DNA of 64,000 nt from Wuchereria bancrofti. Taxonomy: Eukaryota > Nematoda > Chromadorea > Rhabditida > Onchocercidae. Positions 1 to 12,117 of the stretch are shown here, piece after piece. The translations under genes and the position numbers were made by a program. The notes below the pieces were generated by a model, which did no database searches, had not been told where the DNA came from, and was given only the letters and a program-made list of their open reading frames with translations. Position 1 is the stretch's first letter, and every line of letters begins with the position of its first letter. The stretch covers positions 9,421,334-9,485,333 of the forward strand of contig SSBO01000001.1 in the NCBI GenBank assembly GCA_005281725.1. The letters run 5' to 3'.

Positions 1-1161
1 AGAGTAATTACAAATGATGTACAGTTAAGCTGCACGAGAGGATTTTGACGAGATCACCAGACTAACTCAGTGGATCACTCTCCCGAGATATACCAGAACA
101 GACCAGCACATTTTTACTTCGTGTTAGTTCAGTAAATGTATAATGCATTCATTATTTCTTCCAATACTAAATGGATTCTTACTGATGGAATTATCATTAC
201 ATATATTCTACATAAGATTATTCTCACTTAAAATATTATACTTTCTTTCTTTTTTTTGATCTATGAACTTTGAATAAATACTAGTAGATAAGTGAGAGAG
301 AAAGGGAGGGACAGAGAGAGAGTTTGTAACCTATTATTCCATATTGAAATGGGATTGTTGAAGAGATGTAAACAAACATAATGTTCATGATGACTCTGTA
401 TATTCCTTCGCACTAAATTTTCTTTTTTTAATTCAAAATCTTTAATTTCATTGATGCTCAAATCATCATTATTATCATTATCACTGTTATCATTAAATGT
501 GATACAACAATATTCTTTGATATTTCATTTGCCCAAAACATTTATGAGATCATCGATTTCTGGAAAAAACAAAAAAAAAAAAAAACTCGGCAATTTTTAT
601 TAATTGACGAATAAAAATAATATCGCTTTCCTTTTGTGAATATAAAACAAAGGCAGTATTATTTTGCGAAGAGAGAAAAAAAAAGGCTTTTCCAACGTAA
701 TTTTTTTTTCATAAAAGAAAAAGTTGCGCTAGAAAATCAACTATTTCTACTATTCCCATAAAAATTTCCCGTTTTTTGTTTTAACAATATGTACATATTA
801 TGATTCAAAATTGTATCAATTTTTGTTCCAAGTGATTGCTTCTTTTGATGTAATAATACAATATCATTGTATGAAAAATTTTATCATATAAAATACATGT
901 ATACAAAATATTCCTACCACTGCTATAAAAAATGAAAATTATGGAAATTCGCTATAACATCCATTAGTGGCATTTATAATCTCGATAATTTAACGAAAAT
1001 TCCAGAAAATTTTCTAATATAATTTTTTTTCTGTTCTAATTGCTGCTAGTTTTAGTGAAATGCAAATAAATGGAGAAGCATTTTATGTAAAATACCAAAA
1101 CAGGAGTATCATTCTCATTCAATTCCCAAAAGAAGTGATTTAGTAAAAACACAATGAGTAT
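1..1161. other. Non-coding flank, left edge
   Basis: I see no gene here. The stretch is AT-rich with homopolymer runs of A and T and a purine-rich GA tract at about 290-322. The last coding exon of the minus-strand gene ends at 1162, so this is probably its 3' UTR followed by intergenic DNA. No clear minus-strand AATAAA was found close to the stop. Confidence 0.5.
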
Positions 1162-3898
1162 TCAACATTTGGATATTATTGCCACATCATCCACACGTGC
1201 CGCCAAACCGTTTACCATTTCTTTGGTTATTTCATGAGCTAACCTACAAAAGAAAATGAATTAATAAAAACTGAATTAACAATTCCGAAGTTGAAATAAT
1301 GATGCGATAAGGTTGTATTAAGATCAATAAGGAATAGGGGAAACTTTCCCCAGTAACACTTTCTGGATTTCATGTTAAATTTAAGCTCATAAAATTCGAA
1401 GATGCTGAATCGAATCATCTAAAAGATAAAGCAAACTAATGTTAGTTAGTATTAACAGAAGAGGATTCAATATCATCCTTCTTTTTTTTCTTTCTTCCTA
1501 ACTTTCTAATGTATCTCTCCTTACAATGTACTATTTTATTTCAACCTAATCTATTTTCCTTGATTTGATTGAGTAAAGTGGTTCCACTCCCAAACGTCCA
1601 TCCTGAAGTATGATTTGTAGCATAAGACAGGAAGAAAAATTACAAAAAAAAAAGTAATGCACCGATAAACCGTTTCTTGTTGAATTTTTTGTTGTGTATC
1701 TCTGAATTTTGAGAATCTCTGTTTTGAAGGTGGAAATGACGTTGTAGCTCGACGTGATTGCATCAATCGACGTTTTTCCTGGAAAGATATTGAAAACTAG
1801 CTAATGAATTATTATATGTTTATCATCATGTGATCATTTGTGTTATAGCATAAACGTTGATAAAATTATATAATATAAATATCTCATAAGTAACAAATGT
1901 AAACGGAAACTCTTTTAATACTAAGGACAGAAATATTTTGATAGAAAAATTAAGGTATGACTTTTCAGATAACTTTTATATTGTGCAAGTTTCACTTTAG
2001 TAACTTACATGAAGGTCATAAGGTAGTAAATATCCCGGGCTACGATGTAATGTTTGCTGAACTTCACGGAAGGTTGCCGCAGATTTCGGTCTGTGTGGAG
2101 TGCGTCGTGAAGGACTAATTTCACTCGCTTTTCGTTTCGCTACTTTTTTTGTTTTATACTCCTCTTTGATCCTTCCTGTGATCATCTACAAAAAAGTGAA
2201 AAAAAAAAACAGTTTTTATTCTAACATTTTTTAATCACTCAAACCAACGTATGTCACACTTACTGCATAAGGTGTCAAAACTACATAGTGGAATAGGCAC
2301 AATTCGCTAAAGACTTAAAATATTCTATTGTTTATTTCTTTTTAATTTCTTTCTCTGTGTTTCCTGTCCTAAACTTTTAAGACTCACGAAATTTAACAAA
2401 GCAATTAATGTTAATTTAAATGATCCATAGCAATAATGTGTACTCTCTCCGGTGGTTATTCAAAAATAAATTACAGTTTTAAATATTACTAAATGCATAA
2501 AAGCAAGCAAAACCTCATTTAAACGTCGCACGATAACGTTATGAAAGATATCGATGGCTTTTCGAAGCTGTTCAAATTTTGACGTGAAATTCTTTTCATG
2601 TATAGAACAAAATTCTTCGAGACGATACAACATATCGCATAGGCAGCTAGCAAAGAATGCACAATTGGCAATTTGAAATGGGCTAAAAATAAACATTTTA
2701 CTATCACTTATTCCACTATCACCATTATTATCATCTATTGCCACTGTCACTGCCGATCGTATTTTACGCTAAGACAAACTAGAATTTTTTCATTGTATAT
2801 CTATATTTTGCAATTCATTGAAACTGTTCCATTCTATGTAGCATTATTGATCATTATTGATAATTCTAATGTAAAAATGATAATTAATAGTTAGTGTCTT
2901 AATCTTATTAAAAGTTTAAAGATGAAAAAAAAAAAAAATGAAAACACAAACTAACTAATGTAATGCCAAATAAAAAAGAAAAAAAAAACCCCGTAATAAT
3001 AACTAACGTTGAAATTCTGGCAGCAAAACAACGCAACAGTGTGTAAAGACGTCTGATAAATTGTTCGAAACGTAGCAGCTGGAAGTGATCGGAATTTACA
3101 AACTGTTCCAGTTGTAATCGAACGGAAAACAATGCAGCAGCATCACGATTTATATTAGCACCAATATCACAGAATGCAAGATTTGCTAAAACATCATTCA
3201 TAATGTAGTTGTGATATGCGCTATCTTTTTTATAGTTACATTTTTCACGCATTTATTTCCTCACTTAATTTTTAATAATTTATTTGTCCAAAACTACTTT
3301 TATGATCAACGAAGGGCAGCTAGGAAATATAATATCGATATAATAATATAGCAGTCGCATGCATCTATTTGCATGATAGAACACAACAGTTATGAATCAT
3401 AGCACTTTTTCATTTCTATAATTTCTTAATCTTGTAATTTTATACCAATGAAAACAAACAATCGCAAAAGATGTTTCGTTATATGATAACTTTTCATGCT
3501 TTAACCATTTCTGCCAATAATTATCATTATTAATGATATCTTAATAGTAATTACTTACAGCTTTTGATGAACGATTCTACGATAAGCTTCAAGTGGCATA
3601 TCAATAAATCGACATTTTGATGGATAATCACACGTCGACAACTGGTTGATGATTCAAATCCCAAGTTTTGAAAGATTAATTGTTGTCCGTAAGTAGTAGT
3701 ATCAGCTGGTCCAACATCATTTAGTATTTCTTTCACCGTACTATCAATAAGATACTTTTGGAAGGAACGTTTAGCTAATAGTTTCTTGAAGATTTGTTGC
3801 GCAATAATTTCGGACTTCATCTCAGGTAATGGACGTCTCACTTGAGATGATGAATGTTTCATCTGAGATGGCGAACATTTACTTGGATCATCTCTCAT
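1162..3898 (-). CDS. Unrecognised helical, basic protein, six exons, about 353 aa
   Basis: I do not recognise the family. Exons read from splice consensus and phase are 3559-3898, 3008-3185, 2514-2682, 2009-2185, 1663-1778 and 1162-1243. All phases join, giving 1062 bases. The first half is predicted helical, with many Leu, Phe and Arg residues. The fourth exon holds a strongly basic, proline-containing stretch (SPSRRTPHRPKS), and the C-terminus reads LAARVDDVAIISKC. No signal peptide or membrane segment is seen. The start at 3898 is chosen because a clean acceptor (tttacag) ends two bases upstream, as in trans-spliced nematode messages. The donor at 1663 (ATCG|gtgcat) is weak; using GTTTATC at 1671 instead gives an immediate stop. 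An upstream exon at 4905-4972 may belong to this gene. It is divergent from the cyclotransferase gene. It could be a centrosomal, ciliary or nuclear structural protein, but that is a guess. Confidence 0.55.
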
Positions 3899-4904
3899 AT
3901 CTGTAAATAGAATATTTCACCACTACGCCAAATAATTGTGTGATTTAATCACTAACAATTACTAATTCCCTAATTATTGACACTTTAGCTTTATTGTTAA
4001 ACCTTCATATACATATTCGATAATGAAAACTGATTAAGTCAAATATTCACAATAAAAGGAATGAAAATTAATAAATAATATACTTTGTACACTAAAATAG
4101 ATAGGGAATTTATATCATAATTAGTTGAAGTATTCCTAATGAACATATAATTATGATAATGGACTAAAAAAAAACACGAATTAAAGGAAAACAAATAAAT
4201 ATGTATTTCTTGAGTTTACATATTCATAAAATACGCATGATTATTTCACGTAAACCGTGAAAAGAGATATATATTACTTCTTTTATTCTTTTATATAAAT
4301 TAAACAAAGTGCTACAATAAGAGATATAAAAACCTTAGTTAATATTAAATTAAATAATAAACAAAAAAGAAAGAAATGGATAAACAATAAATTGTTCGTT
4401 CATATCGGATATTTCCAATACGATAGCATAGCTTGCGGAGCTAAAACAATCTGAAATATCTCGATACTAATATTTGATGAATTACAAACGAAGTAATAAA
4501 GTTAATGATGAAAATTTCACTCAATTGCTTATTTTAAATAGTCTCCAAGACATTTCGATTAAACTTCAAAAAAAAAAAGAAGATGAAAGACTAAATCTAA
4601 CCATTTTCCACTTTATAATTATATCTATAATTAATTTCTTGATCATCAAAATTTTCAAATTCTATTCACAATTAAAATTTTTAACAATTATAATCAAAAC
4701 CATAGTATTTTACAGTTCAGTGAATTTAATAGAATTTCAAACTTACAGTTTTCTAAAGCAATTTTTTCTACATGAAAAAACAACACAACAAAAAATGATT
4801 TGAAAAAAATCAATACAATATATGAAAAGAGAATGATAAGAAAACATGGATTTGAAAGAGACGAGAAATACCGAAAGAATAGATGATAAAAGGTCATAAC
4901 TAAC

Positions 4905-4972
4905 CTTATCCAAATAATACAACACCATGCATGATGGACGATTGACCAACATCTGACCCCAATTGACAACCA
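4905..4972 (-). other. Candidate orphan exon, 68 bases
   Basis: A 68-base segment has an excellent acceptor (ttttttttcag) and an excellent donor (AAG|gttagt). One frame reads protein-like sequence (GQMLVNRPSCMVLYYLDK). If it is joined to the acceptor at 3901, the frame of the downstream gene meets a TAA just before the junction, so the exon would be 5' UTR. If it is joined to an alternative acceptor inside that exon (CATCTCAG, about 3862), the frame stays open. It is therefore either a 5' exon of the unrecognised gene or a piece of another transcript. Confidence 0.4.
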
Positions 4973-6058
4973 CTGAAAAAAAGGAGAAAAAAAAATGTCA
5001 CTTCCTCATCGTTTGCCTCACACAATATGACTTGTCTTCATTTCTTTTCCCTCTCTCTCTTCCTTTCTCTCTCTCTCCGCCATCATACCTTACTTCCTTC
5101 CAAAAGTTATCATTTTACCTTTCCTTCTTTTTCTCTGCTTCTCTGAATCTCTCCTTTGTTTTATTATTATTGTTTATGAAATGTCTCATATATAAGAAAG
5201 TGTATTCATTTATTCATTATCAAATTTATCAATTTATCATCATCACTATCATTATCAGTTGAACTGAAGAAATATTTTAGTGAATTACTTAAAAATTATA
5301 ATGATCTGTATTTGTGTAAAATTCATATTTCTTGCACTTTTCTTTTTAAAGAAAATACCAAAATCATCGTTCTTACGTGTCATTTCTTCTGGTCTTTTTT
5401 TTTTTTTTTGTAATCTGTTTAAGTATTTTTTTCAGGTAATTAAACTTAAATTTATACCAATAAAATTCAATTTAATGTCAGTTAGGATAGGGTAAAATAA
5501 GTCAAATAGACAGTTTCTTTTTTTCTTTAGGTTAAATTAAATTTCTTCATGGAAAACGTTTAGAAAGTTAAATAGGATATGGCTAGAGCTATATAATGCT
5601 TAGCAACATCATATGTAACTTCACTACTACCCTAATCATCAATTTTTACCCTTCCTTGACTATTTGCCCTACCGTTTGCCCATCCATAATGATTGGTAAA
5701 TGTTTCGGTAGAGACTCGAGATTCAGCATTTAGAGTTTACCTAGTCCTAATTTAAATAAAATTTTCTTCACCTCAATGGGCATCTGAAAGATGTTGATCC
5801 CAGGTTGATTGGTTTCGAGATTCGGGATTAATTTCTGAATTATTTTCTCGTCCGAGAAAAACGAGGGAGAGAGATAGAGAGAATAGCAATAGAAAATCAT
5901 ATATTAGGTATGCAATCGTTTCTTTTTTCTCTCATATTCATTTCATTCATATCATTTCACGAGTTATCAGAATGATAATCCATACAATTAAAGTTTAATT
6001 TTTTGTTTGACTCTTGAAAAGGAATACCTCGAGACCATTTCATTACTTGTAAATTAAG
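4973..6058. other. Intergenic, divergent promoter region
   Basis: This lies between the minus-strand unrecognised gene and the plus-strand cyclotransferase gene. It holds a pyrimidine-rich tract (about 5040-5160, TC-rich) and a T run near 5398-5410. No convincing coding sequence is seen; the open frames here are low-complexity Phe/Ser/Leu strings. Confidence 0.45.
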
Positions 6059-6883
6059 ATGTCAAATAATACAAAAGCAAAGATGGCTCGATTGGCTTTG
6101 GTATTTGTTTATGGAACATTGAAACGTGGCGAACCAAACGCATCAGTTATGGCAGATCTGGTAACCGGAATGCAAAAATTCATAGGAACCGGTAAAACTA
6201 TCAATGCATATCCTCTGATTATTGCTTCTGAATACAATATACCTTTTTGTTTGGATAAACCTGGAATTGGAAATGTAAGTTTCATGCATTCAATTATTAT
6301 TCTCTAAATAGAGGAAATTGAACTAATCGGAGTAGGCTTGGGAAGTAAAATTTTGCCGGAGAATTAAAATCTTACAATTAAACAACACAAAAAGCATTGT
6401 AGTGATACAGTTAAACTACAAAATAGAAATGAATAATTCTTACCTTTCATATCAGTCAATATTTAATAATTTTTACCTGACGACCCATTCTAAGGGTTGT
6501 CCAATACAAATCACAAAAAAAGAAAAAAAAAGTATCTTGCAGCGTATAAATGGCGAATTATATGAAGTTGATGAGCAAAAATTAGAGGTACTTGATAAAT
6601 TCGAAGGACATCCAACTTTCTACCGAAGACAACCACAACAGGTTTCATTCGCTATCCAATTTAACATATCATTCCGATTTCTCTTCTTATGTGACATTTC
6701 CAATGGAATAAATATCAGGTTGAAATGGATCATAATGGTACCACCGTAACAGCATGGATATATATGTTACCCAAATGGACACCAAATTTACTTCAAAGCT
6801 CTAGTAATTACTTAGAAACATACAATTCCAATGGACCTCACAATCGGCCATATATTCAAGGGTTAGAATTTACGAAACTTTAG
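6059..6883 (+). CDS. GGACT: Gamma-glutamylamine cyclotransferase (AIG2/BtrG fold)
   Basis: The enzyme family opens gamma-glutamyl-amines, such as the gamma-glutamyl-epsilon-lysine left from transglutaminase crosslinks, to 5-oxoproline and a free amine in the cytosol. The exons 6059-6274, 6543-6641 and 6719-6883 join in phase 0. The substrate loop YGTLKRGEPN lies at residues 18-27. NAYPLIIASEYNIPF matches the human EPYPLVIAGEHNIPW block. DKFEGHP places the family's catalytic glutamate near residue 93 (Glu82 in human GGACT). The total of 159 aa is close to the usual 150. The C-terminus is uncertain: reading through the third exon gives ...PYIQGLEFTKL, while splicing near 6861 to an acceptor at 7201 gives a different short tail. 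An AATAAA at 7291-7296 fits the longer transcript. A second in-frame Met at residue 9 is an alternative start. The gene converges on uS10m. Confidence 0.9.
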
Positions 6884-7766
6884 GCTAGGTTTTTTTTTGG
6901 GGGGGAAAATTCGAATTTCTCAATGATAAATTTTGAGAAACAAAAAAAATTCACACTCAAGTGTGACTAGCTCTAAGTTGCATTTATAAGCGTATAATTA
7001 ACCAGTCTATCGTTTCTCAGATCTTATGCTTAATATTCAAAAGTTGAGAACCTACTTCAGATCAACTTGAAATTTCACTTTAAATTACTACTAAGTCTGA
7101 AACAGCGCTCATTAACCATTTGATGTGGATGGCGCATAAGCTGAAGTAAACATATCCGGGCAAAAAGTTCACACATTTAATATTAATGAAATCCTTTTTC
7201 AGAGAAAATTGCCAATGTTTGGACGATTTGTAACATGTAGTTCATTGTGAGAAATTTACAATTCTATATATGTTTGTAATTTATGTTTGAAATAAAACAA
7301 CGGACAGTTGAAAGAACATAAAACGAACTTATTGTAAAGAATGTAAATATTTCCTGCATCAGAATTTCGTATTACATATAAAGAGAATTATACAGACAAA
7401 TTAAGCACAACATCGAAAAATATGAAAAGATTATCAGTAAGTATGACGATGTGGAAAGTACCTAACAAATAGAAAGTAATTTCAAAGGTGAAACAATACA
7501 ATTAAATTGTCGAGGGTTTTTTCAATCAGTAGTTGTGAAGTAATAATAATAATATACTAAGTCATTGGTATGAAGATGAAGTTTTCTACAACTAGTTACT
7601 TTCCTAATTAAAAAATTGTTGCAGAAGCAAATCTATTAAAAGAATTCCTTAACTGTACCGAAGGTTGACTGAATAATCTGATTGTCCACTCGATAAAAAC
7701 ATTTCATCCGGAAGTTCTTTCTCTCAACCAACAGCACCCACTTCGTCTTGGATTTTAAGGAAGAAT
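6884..7766. other. Convergent 3' region between GGACT and MRPS10
   Basis: This probably contains both 3' UTRs. A plus-strand AATAAA lies at 7291-7296. A run of T followed directly by G (about 6889-6905) is the only odd composition. A possible extra terminal exon of the cyclotransferase gene starts at about 7201-7203 after ttttcag. Confidence 0.45.
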
Positions 7767-8519
7767 TTAAACATTATTAGATGACAAGCTCCTTTCAGTA
7801 GAAGTTAACGTTTTACCGTCTGAAAGCTTGTTTTTCTCATTAACCAACGCGTCAACAATAATTTTTTCTTCTTCAGTCATAGTTGGAGCTGCTGTCGAAA
7901 CATTTCCATCATTCAACTGCATTAGCTTCATTTTACTCTGAATGATTTCCGGTAACGCTGCAATTTCATCATAAGTGACCTTCATTGCAACTCCTTCCGG
8001 TATATTTCGCTGGATGTATTCCAGGAATGTACTCGCTGTACTACCGGTAACATGTCGAATTGTAAGTTGACGAATATGTGTTCTTGTCTCATAATGAATT
8101 TGATTCTTCTTTTTTGCAAATTTAGCTCTGAGAGCATTTTGGATCCACCATACATACGGAAATACTTTTACAGAAACTATCTCAAGTTCCAGGTGTTTGC
8201 AAGCGGCCTAAAAAAAGATTTTCATAAAATCACAACTTTGGTCCTGGCAAAGTTATAATACCGTTTATCACATATATATGGTTTAAGTAATAGTTGTACT
8301 CAGCTGAAATAGTTCATTTTAAAATAACTTTACCTTCAGAAATGTGGTATATGACTTCAATACTGCCTTGTCATGACCTCTATATTCCAACTCAATACGT
8401 GGAAATAATCGATCTAATTCAACGGTCGAATCTTGTTTAAAAGATGGCCTAAATTTTAAATATCTAAGAAATTTAGGATTACAGAAGTGATCTAGAAATA
8501 TGGTTCGAAATAAAATCAA
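7767..8519 (-). CDS. MRPS10: Mitochondrial small ribosomal subunit protein uS10m
   Basis: uS10m is a component of the head of the mitochondrial small ribosomal subunit. The two exons 8334-8519 and 7767-8207 join in phase 0 to give 208 aa, close to the human length of about 201. The S10 domain is clear: EYRGHDKAVLKSY near residues 47-60, matching the human VKGHDKAVLDSY; then HYETRTHIRQL; then HVTGSTASTFLEYIQRNIPE, nearly identical to the human LTGSTADVYLEYIQRNLPE; then GVAMKV. The N-terminus (MILFRTIFLDHF...) is rich in Phe, Leu and Arg and could serve as a mitochondrial import sequence. The start at 8519 is the first ATG of the open exon. An acceptor inside it (aaatttag, exon start 8448) means a separate upstream first exon is possible. 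The tail after the domain is acidic and rich in Ser and Thr. The gene is transcribed in the same direction as CDV3, 1.8 kb downstream of it. Confidence 0.92.
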
Positions 8520-10317
8520 TCATCCATTTTCTATAATTGGTTAAATTACGTAACTCAAACATATCCACATACCGTTTCAAAATGTATTATGTAAGAGAAT
8601 ATTTACTATTTCTAACACCTCTTCTCCGTTTGAAAATCCGAACACTGCTTATGCCACCGTAAGAGATCACAATAACTTCAGTCTCAAACTAGAGCTTATC
8701 AACTGCAGCCGACGAAACTCACAATAGAAGATAAACGAAACTCACGTCAATGGTGCAGCAACACGTGAAGACGGTCGAACTGAAGGTATAACGGATGAAA
8801 GATAAACGTCGAGAAAACCTCGAACGATATGCATGCGTCCGAACATTTCCGTGAGCAATGAGTGAGACTTACACGTATACCACCCTATCGCCACGTCATT
8901 CTGCATAAAGTGCAACTATCACAGAAAAAGTTACCATTGCTTCCCTTCTAGCCGTAACGTTAGCCGTCTCAAATAAGACCCCATCCAATCCATCATTTAA
9001 CAAAACACTTCGCTTCCGTCCCTGCACATGAAATTTGACTTCCTCAGTATCCTAAGAATTAAATCTAAACATTCCTGAACTTCATATTACACCTCAATCA
9101 TTTCACTACATTTACAATATCATTGTTGTCGTAACCTTTAATGAATGCAAAAAAGAACAGAATGACAAAGCATTATGACTTCTATAAATCCGCTGTAATG
9201 CAATGAAGGCAACACAATGGAAATATCATTTTTTAAGAAAAATCAAGCCGACAATTAGATTAAGCAGCCCAACAAAGAACAGGAGATAACAATAAGACCT
9301 CCTACTTCACGTGCTTAGCATACAAGTAAATTCTGCTTTAGTTAAGATAAAACGATCATTTGCGAAAAGGCGAAAGAACAAAACCAGCAAAATGTGCGAC
9401 AGTATAACAAATCGTATTTTCATTTCCCCGAAAAAAACCCAATACACAGTAAAACATTTCTGCATGAGAAATCAAATTTTGTAATGAACAAACTGTTAGG
9501 AAAGTTGCCCATATATACGGGTTTATCACAAAGAAATTCGAAGCATCCTTTCAATTTTTTAAAATTCCAGTCGAATGATATAAAACCTGGAACATTTCAT
9601 ATTTGTACTACATAACAACAATACTGTCGACGTCTAATGATACATTTCTCCACAGCCCATATATATATTGCGCTGAACATGTAACCGAGAAACCAACAAC
9701 TATTTCTAAACACTACATTAAACGATTAAGCAGCCCTTGATGTATTACTATAGAATCATAATATCTAGATGAAAATTTAGATGGTTTTTCCAGAAACTTG
9801 GAGGAAAATCTAAAAAAAAAAAGAAACAGGGAAATTCTTCAACAAAAAAAGAAATTCTTCAAAAACTAAACTATTATAAAAAAAGTATATAAAGTATACA
9901 TATAGACGAAGCTACAGTTAAAATCCCATGAAACACGAGATTAAAACTAATGCTAGTTGTTGACAAAAAATACACAGAAGCTTGTATAAAAGCACAGGAG
10001 AAAACAATACACAAATACCTCGTAACAAAGAAAAGAGCACAACTACTGATGGGTTTTGAATAGAAATACTCAGACTAAACACCAATAAATATATATGGGT
10101 CCATAGAAATCATTATAAATAGTTCAAGAAAAGCCAACTGTGAAGAATAAAACAATTCTGGACATCAAAGACAACACTAAACGTCCTCAGTTCCGGTTCT
10201 AATAAGAATTCGTTACAAGATTTGAAATTAAAGTTCAAATATCTCGCTAAACGCAGAAAAAAGTTACAGAAAAAATTCGCAGTCAACAAAATTGTCCACT
10301 ACTAATAAAATTTACTT
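8520..10317. other. Intergenic between MRPS10 and CDV3
   Basis: There is no supported gene. The first part (8560-9000) is less AT-rich than the rest of the window and carries CACGTG E-boxes at 8762-8767 and 9308-9313. One plus-strand open frame (9394-9615) has no recognisable domain and is not called. The minus-strand 3' UTR of CDV3 occupies the right end. Confidence 0.45.
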
Positions 10318-12117
10318 TCATGACATTTTTTTGGTAAAATTCCCCTGGAAGCGTCGTCGTATTGGAGTAACATAAGTATTTGAGTTATTCGTTTGAAGCG
10401 GATGTGATGGAGGTACTGGATTTGGTGCTCCACTTGATGTTACCTAAAAATTTTGACAATATTTGCAAACATCTACTCAAACATGACATATTTCTTTTAT
10501 ATTTCATAAGAAAGAATTAAAGACAATAAACAGTTACTCACTTGTCTAACTGTTGAAAGCAGAGCGGTACGATCAGCATTCGACGATGACATACCACCAC
10601 TAACATGTTGCCAGGCATTGCTGGAAGTTCCTTTATTTGTCCAAGGGCCTGATGAATCTCTGTCAAATGAAACTGTTGTAAATCCATCATTTCGTCTACA
10701 ATTAAACAAAAAAAGTGCATTTCTAACTACCGTGGAAATAAATCAAGCAAATACATCGCGTGAAAGATCCCTCCGACTCGTGAAAAGAAATAGTAGCAGT
10801 AAAAAACTATATCAGAACAAAGTAACCTCCTCTTTTCATCATCCTTCTTTAATTTTTCGATTTTTTCTGCAGCTTCAAAAGTTGGGAATAAATCTTGATC
10901 ATTAATATTTGGCACTGCACTCGCTCTGGTAATATTTTGCATCAAACAACGCGGTTTCCAAACAGCTGTTGCCTGTTTTTTAGGCACTGATAGAATTTCT
11001 TCAGATTCCTTTTTCTGCAAAAAACAGCAATTTTTTTGTAATTTGATATACTCCCAATAAGGGTGACCGTATTCATTATATCTCTTTGTATTGAATAAAG
11101 AGATTAATGAGTCTCAAATTGCCGCAGCAATCACCAAAATAGGGTTAATTATACTTATTTGACCTACATGTTCAAATCATACAGCCACCCTTTTTTTCGA
11201 TCACTGTGGAACATGTTTTATATATAGTAAAACTACCAGTAAAATGAAAGAATCCCTTATCTAACAGTACTATTCGAAAATCGACAAACCTCTGCAGTGC
11301 TCCACGTTTTCGGGGCTTCATTGGTAGCTGCTTTTTCGTCTTCCATGGCTTCTTCAGTCTGCTCAGTTAGATTCATGTCCCGAATTCCAAGTTCTTCAAG
11401 AGCAATTTCTCTACAAAAAGATACAAAGGATAAAAAGAATAAATAATCATTCATAGACACTTTGCCTGCATTATAAGAAATGATGTTTAAAGATCTCTTA
11501 CAAACTGCAAGGCAAAAATCACTCCCCCGAGAAAAGATAGAATGGAAGTTCAATAAACGAAACAAGAAATACTAAAAGACAAGTTCAATTCAACCAGTGT
11601 GCTATTTCTAACTGCATTACACGCGTCAAAAATTCAACACGTGAATAAAATAACATAACAGAAACGAACTTATTTGTATCTTTATATTCAAGCCATTCAG
11701 AATCTTCTGGACGTTTATCGAAAAAAGAAGCATCATCTTGAGCACGTCGTTCTTCTTCCTCATCTTCACGATCGCGTTCTTCCTAACAATACGATTACAC
11801 TGTGTAGTCATACAAAATATTATTAATAACATATATTTCACTATTCCCATTTGATTATTGCTCCCAGGAAAACAATAAGAAAATCTCTTTATGATTCTTA
11901 TCCTGCCTATGCTTTTTAAAATGTGATAAAAAATTTTAAATTTAAAAAAAAAACTTCACTGTGTATAACAAAACCAGATAATCCAGTAACTGACCTGCCG
12001 TCTCGCTTTTCTTTCTAGAACCTGACCGACTTCATCGACACTCAGCTTTACTTTTTTCTTCTTATCTTTCACTTTGGCAGATTTCTTAGCAAAAAATTGT
12101 GACAAATCGTCACCCAT
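10318..12117 (-). CDS. CDV3: CDV3 homologue
   Basis: CDV3 is a conserved, hydrophilic, largely disordered cytoplasmic protein of unclear molecular role, linked to proliferation in mammals. The six exons 11995-12117, 11670-11782, 11290-11410, 10827-11014, 10542-10695 and 10318-10443 join in phase to 274 aa (human 258). The N-terminus MGDDLSQFFAKKSAKVKDKKKK parallels the human start (SLDNFFAKRDKKKKK). An acidic EERDREDEEEE block follows, then APKTW and SSGPW motifs, then a conserved block VWKPR...DQDLFPTFEAAEK that corresponds to the human VYRPPGAR...YSDTQFPSL. The start at 12117 is preceded directly by an acceptor (tttatag|ATG), so the message is probably trans-spliced. The gene is divergent from bL36m across 3 kb. 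Assignment rests on remembered family motifs. Confidence 0.85.

Noticed and set aside
9394..9615. 73-codon open frame on the plus strand
   Set aside because: No recognisable family and no splice context; likely chance in intergenic DNA.
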